From Clostridiales bacterium (lineage in GTDB: Bacteria > Bacillota > Clostridia > Peptostreptococcales > Anaerovoracaceae): a stretch of DNA of 64,000 nucleotides. Position numbers and translations under genes: made by a program. Numbering within the stretch: the stretch's first letter is position 1; each line of letters opens with the position of its first letter. This document shows, one piece after another, positions 27,061 to 35,849 of this stretch. Under the pieces are notes generated by a model. It had not been told where the DNA came from and did not search any database. It was given only the letters and a program-made list of their open reading frames with translations. Location: positions 1,454,929-1,518,928 of the forward strand of contig CP042469.1 of the NCBI GenBank assembly GCA_015243575.1. Reading direction: 5' to 3'.

Positions 27061-29271
27061 TTAAAACAATGTTGTTTTTCCTACAAATTCGCTGTCATCA
27101 AGGCGCTGGCGTGCTACCAGCTCCGCGAAGCTGCCGTTTCTTTCAATCAGCTCATCATAGCTGCCGTCCTCAATCACCCTTCCTGCGTCCAGCACGATAA
27201 TGCGATCGCACTCCTTGATGGTGGAAAGCCGGTGGGCGATCACAATGCGTGTGCATTTGAGACTTGCCAGCGAATCAGCTACAGTCTTTTGGGTCAGGTT
27301 GTCCAAAGCAGAGGTCGCCTCGTCAAACATGAGGATGCGAGGCTTGGGCGCCACCGCCCGTGCAATCATAAGCCGCTGTCGCTGTCCTCCTGAAACGCCG
27401 CCGCTGCCTTCAGAAAGCATCGTATGCATTCCCATGGGCATGTTCCGAATGTCGTCTGCAATGCCTGATCGCTCCGCCGCCTCCCATGCTTCTTTCATTG
27501 ATAGCCATGGGGCTGAGATGGTGATGTTTGAAAAAATATCACCGGAGAAAAGCTTACCGTTTTGCATCACAACACCAATGCGCCGCCGAAGCGATTTGAG
27601 ATCTACTGTGGCAAGATCTCTGCCGTCATAATAGACGGCTCCTTTTTGAGGTATCTCAAAGCCCAGCATCAGCCGCATGAGCGTGGATTTTCCGCAGCCG
27701 GTCTTGCCTACCAGAGCTACATACTGCCCCGGTCGAATTTTGAGAGACAGGTTGTCGACGATTAGAGGCATGCTCTCACTATAGCGAAAAGAGACGTTGT
27801 TCAGCTCGATGCCCCCTGATATGCGAGTGAGCACCTTCTTACCGATGGATACCTCCGGAACCGTCTCCAAAATGGGTTTTACCAGCTCCAACACCGGCTT
27901 GATATTCGCCGCCGTAATCGCAATACTTGACAGAGACAGAAACGCACCGCTCACCATACCATAGGCAACGTTGAATGCAAAATAGTCCGCTACAGACACG
28001 CCGGATTTCACCGCTGCATAATACAGAGCAATGTTGCCCACCAATGAAATTCCGGTGGTAATGACTGCATTTAACTTTAAGAACATGGGCGGGTCGTAGG
28101 TTAAGCTTGCCTTTTGGCGATAGAGTGCCGCCCACTGTGCAAACGCTCGTTTCTCCGCACCGGAAAGCTTTAACTTCTGCACACCGCTTACGAAGGAATA
28201 AATCAAGCCCGATTCCTTGGCTGAGAGCTTCATCATCTGCTGCGAGTGTTTCATCTGCATCAGTGTTGAGAGCAGCGTAAACAGAACTGTCGCCAATGTA
28301 ATAGTAATCGCTGGCATGATTAGTGCCGGTGCGTACGTAAAGATCTGAGCAAGATACGCAAGGGAAAATACCGAAGTGAGTCCTGTGGTCAGAATCGCGC
28401 CGCCCAGCATACTGCAAAGCGTATTGATGCTTTGCGTACGGGCTGAAAGCTCACCTGCACTGTATTCCTTGAAAAATTCTGCAGGAAGAGACAATACGCG
28501 CATCATGGCGGCGGCCTGCACCGCCGTTCCGGTTTTCGTCTGCATCCGCTCGATGACGATGCTTTTCACCGTGCTCATAAGCAGGAATGAAATACCGGTT
28601 GCCGCCAGCATCACAGTCACCGCAGTAAATAATCGCAGATCACCTTTTGTGATGACGCTGGAGAAGATGATGTTATTGAGCTTCGGGCCCAGCATCCCGA
28701 TGAGGGTGACTGCCAATGTGGCAATACCTGCCAGTGCATAATCAGCCGCAGAGAGGGTCTGGGCAATGTATACGAGCAGGTCTCGGATGCTCAGCTTCTT
28801 TAGCGGCAGCGGCTTGTAAAAGCAGATGGCTTCCATTTCCAGCATTGCTGCTGTTTCCCTGTTCAACTTCACGGTTTTACCATTGGCATGGTCGAAAAAG
28901 GCATAGCCGGAAAGCCCTTGCGGCAGCAGCGCTACCACTCCGCCGGCTTTGAGGGTTCCGAGGAACGCTCCAACCGCGTTGCGATACCATGCTCCCTCCA
29001 AATGGACCATTCTCCGCATGACACCGGAGGGCCGCAGCAGATATTCGAGCTGTTCATTGATGTCTGTTAATTCGTCCGGCAGCTCCACGGACTTAATGCG
29101 GTAAAATTTCAAAATCTCGTCCATTGCATTTTTGGTCTTCTGACGGTCATCCGAAAGAAGCCGCTCCATGCTCCGCCCCATGACAGCCCCCGCCATGGAG
29201 GAAAATGCTTCAGAAAAGGCGTCCTCGTCCGCCTGTATCCGTTGTTTTATCTGTTCGTCAAACCATCCCAT
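27061..29271 (-). CDS. NHLM-type bacteriocin-system ABC exporter without peptidase
   Basis: The 736-residue protein has an N-terminal cytoplasmic region of about 170 residues, a six-segment membrane domain, and an ABC ATPase with Walker A GKTGCGKST, signature VSGGQRQR and Walker B ILMFDEATSALD. The first region, lacking a C39 Cys, and the pairing with a peptidase exporter fit the second ABC protein of NHLM (nitrile hydratase leader microcin) export systems. AAGGAGG precedes the ATG. Confidence 0.9.
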   Translation of the reverse strand: MGWFDEQIKQRIQADEDAFSEAFSSMAGAVMGRSMERLLSDDRQKTKNAMDEILKFYRIKSVELPDELTDINEQLEYLLRPSGVMRRMVHLEGAWYRNAVGAFLGTLKAGGVVALLPQGLSGYAFFDHANGKTVKLNRETAAMLEMEAICFYKPLPLKKLSIRDLLVYIAQTLSAADYALAGIATLAVTLIGMLGPKLNNIIFSSVITKGDLRLFTAVTVMLAATGISFLLMSTVKSIVIERMQTKTGTAVQAAAMMRVLSLPAEFFKEYSAGELSARTQSINTLCSMLGGAILTTGLTSVFSLAYLAQIFTYAPALIMPAITITLATVLFTLLSTLMQMKHSQQMMKLSAKESGLIYSFVSGVQKLKLSGAEKRAFAQWAALYRQKASLTYDPPMFLKLNAVITTGISLVGNIALYYAAVKSGVSVADYFAFNVAYGMVSGAFLSLSSIAITAANIKPVLELVKPILETVPEVSIGKKVLTRISGGIELNNVSFRYSESMPLIVDNLSLKIRPGQYVALVGKTGCGKSTLMRLMLGFEIPQKGAVYYDGRDLATVDLKSLRRRIGVVMQNGKLFSGDIFSNITISAPWLSMKEAWEAAERSGIADDIRNMPMGMHTMLSEGSGGVSGGQRQRLMIARAVAPKPRILMFDEATSALDNLTQKTVADSLASLKCTRIVIAHRLSTIKECDRIIVLDAGRVIEDGSYDELIERNGSFAELVARQRLDDSEFVGKTTLF

Positions 29272-29286
29272 CAGCTTCAGCCTCCT

Positions 29287-31470
29287 TCATTCGCTCGACA
29301 CAAGCAAGGTATAGACCCCGCCTCTGGCATATAGCTCCTCGTGAGTCCCTCGTTCCACAACCTTACCCTTTTCCATCACGATGATTTCGTCGCAGTCCCG
29401 GATGGTAGAGAGTCGATGGGCGATAACGATACAAGTAATACCACGCGCTTTGATGGCGTTGACCACCTCAAATTCGGTCTTTGCATCCAGAGCAGAAGTC
29501 GCCTCGTCCAGGATGATGATGGTCGGGTCCTGGGCCAAAACTCTTGCAATTTCCAACCTTTGCCGCTGACCTCCGGATAAGTCCTTGCCACCCTCCATCA
29601 GCTGATAGGAATATCCGCCGTCCCTTCCCATGATGTCTTCGTGGAGGCTGGCATCCCGAGCGGCCATGATGACTTCAAAGTCCTCTATGGAGCTGTCCCA
29701 CATCTTAATGTTATTGCTGATGGTATCTTCAAATAGAATAATGTCCTGATCCACCACCGCCACCGAACCGGTAAAAATGCTGCGATTGATCTCCCCGATG
29801 GTCTTGCCGTCAAATCGGATCTCACCGCCCCAGGGCTGGTACAGTCCTGAGATCAGCTTGCTGAGCGTACTCTTACCGCACCCCGAGGAGCCGACAAATG
29901 CGACACGACTTCCCGGCTTCAGATGCAGATCGAAATGCTCAATGAGCGGTGCATCCAGCTTAGAATAGCCGAAGGTCACATCCATCATTTCCACCTCCCC
30001 GGTTAGCTTACCGTACTCGGCGGTTCCATCGAGTCCTTCGTCGTAATTCACATCGGCAGGATACTCCATGACATCCTCGATCCGTTCCATATTGGTGCGC
30101 ATCTCCTGAATGGTCTGCCCCGCTGTGATGAGGGAATGAGCCGGTCCGTTGAAGCCGCTTAAAAATCCTTGAAACGCCAAAATCATACCAACGGTGAACT
30201 GGCCCTTCATGGTCAAGTAAACGCCCAGCATCAGCACCGTAGTGGAGGTTAGCGACTCAACCAACATCGGCACCAGCCCCAAATAGTGGTTGATATGAGC
30301 GAACTTCTCCGTCTGCGTGTTCACACCAGCTTGATATCCCGCCCACTTTTCAAAAAATCCGTTTTCCGAGCCGCTGGCCTTGATGGTCTCGATCATTTCG
30401 ATCCCCGCAACGGTGGAACCGGCAAGCTTGCCGGCATCGCGCATCTGCACCCTGGTGGAGTTGACCCGTTTCTCAGAGATGACCCGAGCCATAACGAGAT
30501 TTACAAGAATGGAGACAAGTCCCACCACTGTCAACGGTAAGCTGTACCGTAGCATAGCGGCTAAGTAAAATACCATCATTCCCGTCTGCAGCACCAGCGG
30601 TGCAAAGGTAGCAATCAGGGCGTTTGCAATCCCTTCGTTGAGAGACTGCCGCATGGCAATATCCCCGGCCATGCGCTGAGAGAAAAACTCCATGGGCATC
30701 CGCAGTACATGCCACAAAAAGGATGAATTCGCCACAATAGCCAGCTTACCGTTTAGTTTCAACGTATAGACCGCCTGCACCCACGCAACAATCAGCGTTA
30801 CGACGGTTGCCAAAGAAAGGCCCAGCAGGAATGGGTAAAACCACTCAGGGTTCTTTCCGGTAAGCAATCGATCCAGAAATACCCGGGAAAACGCAGGATT
30901 GATAATGCCCATCAGCGAGGTGATGGCCGTGGTAAGGATCACAAAAGCAACCGATGCTCCGGTACCCACCATACGTTTTTTCACAAAGTTCCAGGTGCTC
31001 TTGGGCTTTCCTTCCGGGACGAAGGTTTCATCCGGCTCAAAAATGATACACACCCCGGTGAAGCACTTGTCAAACTGCTCCATGGAAACAGTGTACGACC
31101 CCTTGGCTGGGTCGTTTATGTATGCCTTGCTTCCCTTAAAGCCGTCGAGCACCACAAAGTGATTGAAGTTCCAGTGGATAATGCATGGGAAGCGTCCATT
31201 TTCTCTAAGCTGCTCCGGCTCATAGCGGTAGCCCTGGGCGCTGAGACCGTAGCTGCGCGCAGCCTTCAGCACATTGAGCGCTTTGGATCCGTCCCGGGAA
31301 ACGCCGCAATCAACACGCACCTGTTCCAGCGGCACCCACTTGCCGTAATAGGCCAGCACCATGCACAGGCTTGCCGCACCGCACTCCAGTGCTTCCATCT
31401 GCATCACAACAGGAACCTTGGCATATCCCTTTTCGATTGGTTTTTTCAGTTTCTTTTGATTCGCTGCCAT
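29287..31470 (-). CDS. NHLM-type ABC exporter with C39 leader peptidase
   Basis: I place the start at the ATG at 31470 after GAGG (727 residues). The N-terminal C39 peptidase has the catalytic Cys in ALECGAASL and the His and Asp in HWNFNHFVVLDG and NDPAKG. A membrane domain and an ABC ATPase with GSSGCGKST and LSGGQRQR follow. It should cut double-glycine leaders and export the cores. Four small proteins in this block have such leader ends. Confidence 0.95.
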   Translation of the reverse strand: MAANQKKLKKPIEKGYAKVPVVMQMEALECGAASLCMVLAYYGKWVPLEQVRVDCGVSRDGSKALNVLKAARSYGLSAQGYRYEPEQLRENGRFPCIIHWNFNHFVVLDGFKGSKAYINDPAKGSYTVSMEQFDKCFTGVCIIFEPDETFVPEGKPKSTWNFVKKRMVGTGASVAFVILTTAITSLMGIINPAFSRVFLDRLLTGKNPEWFYPFLLGLSLATVVTLIVAWVQAVYTLKLNGKLAIVANSSFLWHVLRMPMEFFSQRMAGDIAMRQSLNEGIANALIATFAPLVLQTGMMVFYLAAMLRYSLPLTVVGLVSILVNLVMARVISEKRVNSTRVQMRDAGKLAGSTVAGIEMIETIKASGSENGFFEKWAGYQAGVNTQTEKFAHINHYLGLVPMLVESLTSTTVLMLGVYLTMKGQFTVGMILAFQGFLSGFNGPAHSLITAGQTIQEMRTNMERIEDVMEYPADVNYDEGLDGTAEYGKLTGEVEMMDVTFGYSKLDAPLIEHFDLHLKPGSRVAFVGSSGCGKSTLSKLISGLYQPWGGEIRFDGKTIGEINRSIFTGSVAVVDQDIILFEDTISNNIKMWDSSIEDFEVIMAARDASLHEDIMGRDGGYSYQLMEGGKDLSGGQRQRLEIARVLAQDPTIIILDEATSALDAKTEFEVVNAIKARGITCIVIAHRLSTIRDCDEIIVMEKGKVVERGTHEELYARGGVYTLLVSSE

Positions 31471-31478
31471 AAGTTGCC

Positions 31479-31955
31479 TCAATTCAGAACGAAGGAGATG
31501 GGCGAGATGGTCTCAAGAACAATTTCTCCCGTATAAACGCCCTCTGGAATCGAAATATCCACGTTCACTGCCACTACCCAGTCGCCGGTTTTCAATCCCC
31601 CCAGATAGAGCGTATATTCATCAAAACGGTCAGTGATTTTCACGGGCCTTGACGGGACAGAGGCAATACTGCCTGTGCTGCCCTCCACTCGCACCTCCAT
31701 TCCGGATACGAGGTTTTTTGCTTCCTCAGGGGTGACGTAGCAAAGGGCCTTTCCTTCCTCTACCACGATTACTACACCCTGCGTGGTGGTCAGGATGCCG
31801 AACACGCCCCAGACACAGACTCCGACGAGCAGCACGATCACTGTTCCCAAAATCAGCCATACGCCGGGCCTGGAAATCTTTATGTAGTCATTGAGCTGAT
31901 CCGGTGACGACACCCGGTCAAGACTTGCTTTACGGAAAATGGTGTTGCTGCTCAT
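31479..31955 (-). CDS. Short HlyD-like NHLM secretion protein
   Basis: The 158-residue protein has one membrane segment (about 30-52), and the stretch after it (GVVIVVEEGKALCYVTPEEA) fits the start and end of NHLM-type HlyD adaptor proteins. The long coiled-coil hairpin of full HlyD proteins is absent, as might suit a cell with no outer membrane. AAGGAG precedes the ATG, and the stop is eight bases from the exporter start. Confidence 0.82.
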   Translation of the reverse strand: MSSNTIFRKASLDRVSSPDQLNDYIKISRPGVWLILGTVIVLLVGVCVWGVFGILTTTQGVVIVVEEGKALCYVTPEEAKNLVSGMEVRVEGSTGSIASVPSRPVKITDRFDEYTLYLGGLKTGDWVVAVNVDISIPEGVYTGEIVLETISPISFVLN

Positions 31956-32014
31956 GTTGATATCTCCTTATGAATGTTAGTGTGCTGACCGGCTGGTAGC
32001 TGAGCCGGTATTGG

Positions 32015-32263
32015 TCATTTTACTAAATGGTACTGAGAGCAGTTGGGATTATTGCAGTAAGGATAACCGTATGGTCCGATAGAAAGAAGTTGCAGACACA
32101 CAGGACAATGGCCTTTTAGGGCACAATCCCCTCCGCCGCTTACAATGTCAAGTGCCTCGTCGGGGATGGCTGTTTTGCCGTTGATGTAGTCCTGAGCTTC
32201 CTGTTCGGTGATATCCTTACCAAGCCTCTCCTTTGCAAGCGTGATGATTTGTTCTATGGACAT
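32015..32263 (-). CDS. Double-glycine RiPP precursor with Cys-rich core (copy B)
   Basis: The 82-residue protein matches copy A (12392) in length and across the leader (LAKERLGKDITEQEAQDY, IPDEALDIVSGGG). The core differs but also has five Cys, with CPVC and CNNPNC. AAAGGAGG precedes the ATG. It lies just upstream of the HlyD-like gene and exporters, while the radical SAM enzyme is next to copy A about 20 kb away, so one enzyme may serve both. Confidence 0.85.
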   Translation of the reverse strand: MSIEQIITLAKERLGKDITEQEAQDYINGKTAIPDEALDIVSGGGDCALKGHCPVCLQLLSIGPYGYPYCNNPNCSQYHLVK

Positions 32264-32416
32264 GGTGATTTCCTCCTTTAATTAATATCAATACTCTATA
32301 ATCATCTTTCAATCTTCATCCAGTGTAGTGAGTTCGTCAAAATTCTACAATAGGTTTGCTATTTCCCGCAGATTTTGCGGCAGAATACGCAGATTTTGAT
32401 GGAGGAAACGCTCCTG

Positions 32417-35400
32417 TTATTGATTTGTTTTATCATTTGCATTAGAAAGTTCGATATATCGTCTGAGCACCGAGGAAACCTCTGCCCGAGTGGCATTGCC
32501 GTCAGGATCTACAAGATTGCCGGTTTTGCCGTTCAAGATACCGGCCAATTGTGCCCGTTCCACAGCATCTTTGGCCCAGCTTCTGATTTTGTCTCCGTCT
32601 GCAAACTTGTTTTCTTTATGGGAAGCCGGAAGCTGGAAGCCAGTCATTGCCGCATATCGGTCGATCATTACCGCCATCTGCTGTCGGGTGATAACGGCAT
32701 CCGGTGCATACTTCCCGCCGCCCATACCATTCACGATACCGCTTTGATGTGCCCACTCCACATAGCCGGTATAATATGCACTTGCGGGTACATCGACGAA
32801 GCTGCTCTCCTTGTAATTGCCAACGTCAGCCTGAGCCAGCCGCCCCAGTGCAGTCACAAGCATTCCCCTTGTTATAGGTAAATCGGGGCTGAATTTATCG
32901 CTTCCCGTGCCGGCGAACAAGCCTCTGCTCACCACAAACAGAATATCCTCTTTGGCCCAATGAGCATCAATGTCGCTGAACAGATGCCCGTCACTGACCA
33001 CAGGTACATTACTGACTGCCACTTCAGGATTTTTGATCACAGGCGGAGTATTTGATCCTTTGCCCCCACCTCCACCGTTCCCGCCCGAAGTCTTCCAACT
33101 GACCACCACAGCATCACCGCCAAACATCAGGAGCTTTCCGCTTGTGATTCTTCCTCTGCTGGCTGTGATCACATTGGTACCGTCGGTGGCATTTTCAATC
33201 GAGGCTGGTTTTGCAGCGCTGCCGATGGTGAGAGTGAAGGTAGAATTGGGTTCGGAGGATGAATTGAAGGCGATGATCGCGGCCTTGTCGGGCGCTTCTC
33301 CATTCTTGGCTGTGACTCTGCCGCCGGTAATCGTGAGCGTGATTGCTCCGCCTTCATTTTCACTTCCGCTGTAAATGCCATAGCTGCCGGTTCCAGTGTC
33401 TCCGGAGGTACTTTCCACTGTTCCGCCAGTGATTGAGACAGTATTTGGAGTATAGATGCCATAACTGTCTTTGGAGGCCTCACCCCCTGTAGCGATAATG
33501 GTGCCGCCGCTGATTTCTATACCAAGGAAGGAGAACAGACCCATGCTTATGCCAAAGGTGCCATCGCCCTTTGCTGTACCGCCGGTAGCCTTGACCACGC
33601 CTCCGGTGATTTTAATGGGCATGAACGAAAAGATCCCCTCACTTACATCGACAGATCCGCTGCCGCCCGCTGCGATGACATTGCCTCCGACGATTTCAAC
33701 GGAAGAGGTAAAAATGCCGCAGCTCTCACCTGCATCACTACCGCCGTATGCAGTAACAGTTCCGCCGTTGATCTTTACAGAGGACGCAAAGATTCCGTTG
33801 CTGACCGCATTGGCGCCTTCCCGTTCATATGCGGTGTTACCGCCGATCCCTATAATGGTTCCGCTTTGTATGGTCATCACTGCTCCACTCATAATACCGG
33901 TGCTATGCCCATTTTCGTAGAGCGAGGTAGCTTCGCCGCCGGTCGCGTTTATTGCGGCGTCACCAGTCAGAATCAGATTTCCCGTACTGTAAATCCCTGC
34001 GCTTTTACCTTCATATCCATTGAATTCTTCCATTGTGCAGGTTGCCTTTCCAGAGAAAACGTTCAAGGTTCCATCGCCGAGGATGGTCAGCGCGCCCGGG
34101 CAGTAGACGCCGTAAGCCGAAGCTGGCCCGCTGTCCGAGGTGGCATTGCCGCCCACTATGGTATTGATCGTATCATCCGCCAGCACAATGGTCGTGCCAT
34201 CCGGAACGGTTAAAGCAATTGATTCCGTTGCATGTAGTGTCAAGCCGGATAGAACGAGTGTTTTCTCCGCATAATGCAAGGTTTCGTTTCCTGCAAAATA
34301 CCACGCCCAGCCTTCGGTAGAAAGCTTGTCCTCATCAGAAGTCTGTATGCTTAAGTCCAGAGCCGCTTTGCGAACCGTTCCCGGGTTTTCAACTGTGTTA
34401 AAAATGGGATAGCCATTGTTGACACCGGGCTTCACTACCCAACTTTTGTAATCCGCAGGCGCAGGCTGCGCCTGTACCCAGCCGTTGAGCGCAGTTAGGA
34501 GATTCCTGCCGTAGCGTAAGCCGTGCTCCACTCTCTGGCTTCCTGCATTTTTGTCTGTGGCTGCGTCAAGGAATCCCTCTGTATCAAAGGTGCCGCAATT
34601 GAAAGCTAAGCCATCATTCACACAGATGTCTGCAGTACCGGTTTTCCAATAGCTGCTGTAAGTTCCGCTTTCATAAAAGCTTGTGCCGTTGATCCCTGCT
34701 GAAGAATTGACCAGATTGGCAGTGCTGGTTACCGTACCGACGTTATAACAATTGCTGATGGTATCAAGGCTACCTCCTAATTGATATCCCGCGATACCGC
34801 CTGTAAAGGCAATGCTCGCTAAGCCTGCATCGAGATTACCGGTGTTGTAGCAGTTTTCTACTGTGGCATTGCTATGCTCATCGCTCTCGCTACTAATCTT
34901 AGTTCCCGCAATTCCGCCAAGCATTATAATGCTGAATGAACCATTGGAATCAGGGATCTCTGCCGTCAGTGCGCCGGTGTTGGAGCAATTTTTGATGGAA
35001 GAGCTTCCAGTGAGCAGCTCCATATCAGCGATAATCCCTCCCACAAGAACCAGATCTGTTCCACGGACTGAAATCTCACCGTTATTGGAGCAGCTGTCGA
35101 TGATTACATTGTCCCCTGCAAAGGCTGCGATTCCTGCGGCTATGAAGCCAGCAGCGCTTCCCGCGGAAGATTCGGCAATATCGACTGTAACGTTCATCTC
35201 ACTGTGACAGTTTATAATGGTACTGTCCGTTACGTTGCAGATGAACCCTGCCGCAATGCCTGCTTTGCTCTTTACCCAATCACTTGCTCCATCAGTAATG
35301 CGGATGCTGCCGCTGGCGGTTATGTTTTTAATAACCGCGTTCTTCACCGTATCGAACAATCCCGAAAACTGCCTGTTACCGGCAAAATTCACACCAGAGA

Positions 35401-35830
35401 GTCGATGCCCCCCACCATCAAAGCTGCCGGTAAAGGGAACCTGATCCCCATTCTCGTCAACGGAGCCAATTGGCGTCCATTGAAATTCAGAAATGTCGAT
35501 ATCGTCATCCAGCTTAACGTTGTAATCAAGATAGGTCCCGCCGCTTGCCGACCAATAGGCGGCGCCCACGGCGGTCATTATAATGAGTGTGGTGTCATCC
35601 GAAATGAGGTAGTCGGTGCCGCTGTTAGCATTTGTAGCATACTCTGCCGCCGTGAGAGGTGCGGCAGTTTGTTCCATGGCTGCATCCAGCGCTTCGATCA
35701 CTGGGAATTCATTCTCAGTTCCTGCAGATTCTGCCTCAACGCTGCCCGAATCAAATGCAAAGACACCAGACGGCAGCGCGGTAAAAACCATGCAAACCAT
35801 CAGCAATAGGCTTAAATAGTTCCGTTTCAT
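32417..35830 (-). CDS. Large S-layer-homology surface protein with repeat domains
   Basis: A start at 35830 has AAAGGA at proper spacing; another Met lies three codons earlier. The protein has a Sec signal (ALPSGVFAF). About 380 residues of GLUG-like repeats (NCYNTGNL, GGIAGY) come next, then a long region of short beta repeats (ITGGTV, ISGGTI types, as in carbohydrate-binding-like surface proteins), and three SLH domains from about residue 955 (SDIDAHWAKEDI, YAPDAVITRQQMAVM, WAKDAVERAQLAGI). SLH domains bind cell-wall polymers, so it is a surface protein. Its part in this block is unknown. Confidence 0.88.
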   Translation of the reverse strand: MKRNYLSLLLMVCMVFTALPSGVFAFDSGSVEAESAGTENEFPVIEALDAAMEQTAAPLTAAEYATNANSGTDYLISDDTTLIIMTAVGAAYWSASGGTYLDYNVKLDDDIDISEFQWTPIGSVDENGDQVPFTGSFDGGGHRLSGVNFAGNRQFSGLFDTVKNAVIKNITASGSIRITDGASDWVKSKAGIAAGFICNVTDSTIINCHSEMNVTVDIAESSAGSAAGFIAAGIAAFAGDNVIIDSCSNNGEISVRGTDLVLVGGIIADMELLTGSSSIKNCSNTGALTAEIPDSNGSFSIIMLGGIAGTKISSESDEHSNATVENCYNTGNLDAGLASIAFTGGIAGYQLGGSLDTISNCYNVGTVTSTANLVNSSAGINGTSFYESGTYSSYWKTGTADICVNDGLAFNCGTFDTEGFLDAATDKNAGSQRVEHGLRYGRNLLTALNGWVQAQPAPADYKSWVVKPGVNNGYPIFNTVENPGTVRKAALDLSIQTSDEDKLSTEGWAWYFAGNETLHYAEKTLVLSGLTLHATESIALTVPDGTTIVLADDTINTIVGGNATSDSGPASAYGVYCPGALTILGDGTLNVFSGKATCTMEEFNGYEGKSAGIYSTGNLILTGDAAINATGGEATSLYENGHSTGIMSGAVMTIQSGTIIGIGGNTAYEREGANAVSNGIFASSVKINGGTVTAYGGSDAGESCGIFTSSVEIVGGNVIAAGGSGSVDVSEGIFSFMPIKITGGVVKATGGTAKGDGTFGISMGLFSFLGIEISGGTIIATGGEASKDSYGIYTPNTVSITGGTVESTSGDTGTGSYGIYSGSENEGGAITLTITGGRVTAKNGEAPDKAAIIAFNSSSEPNSTFTLTIGSAAKPASIENATDGTNVITASRGRITSGKLLMFGGDAVVVSWKTSGGNGGGGGKGSNTPPVIKNPEVAVSNVPVVSDGHLFSDIDAHWAKEDILFVVSRGLFAGTGSDKFSPDLPITRGMLVTALGRLAQADVGNYKESSFVDVPASAYYTGYVEWAHQSGIVNGMGGGKYAPDAVITRQQMAVMIDRYAAMTGFQLPASHKENKFADGDKIRSWAKDAVERAQLAGILNGKTGNLVDPDGNATRAEVSSVLRRYIELSNANDKTNQ

Positions 35831-35849
35831 TTTTTCCATCCTTTTTCAA

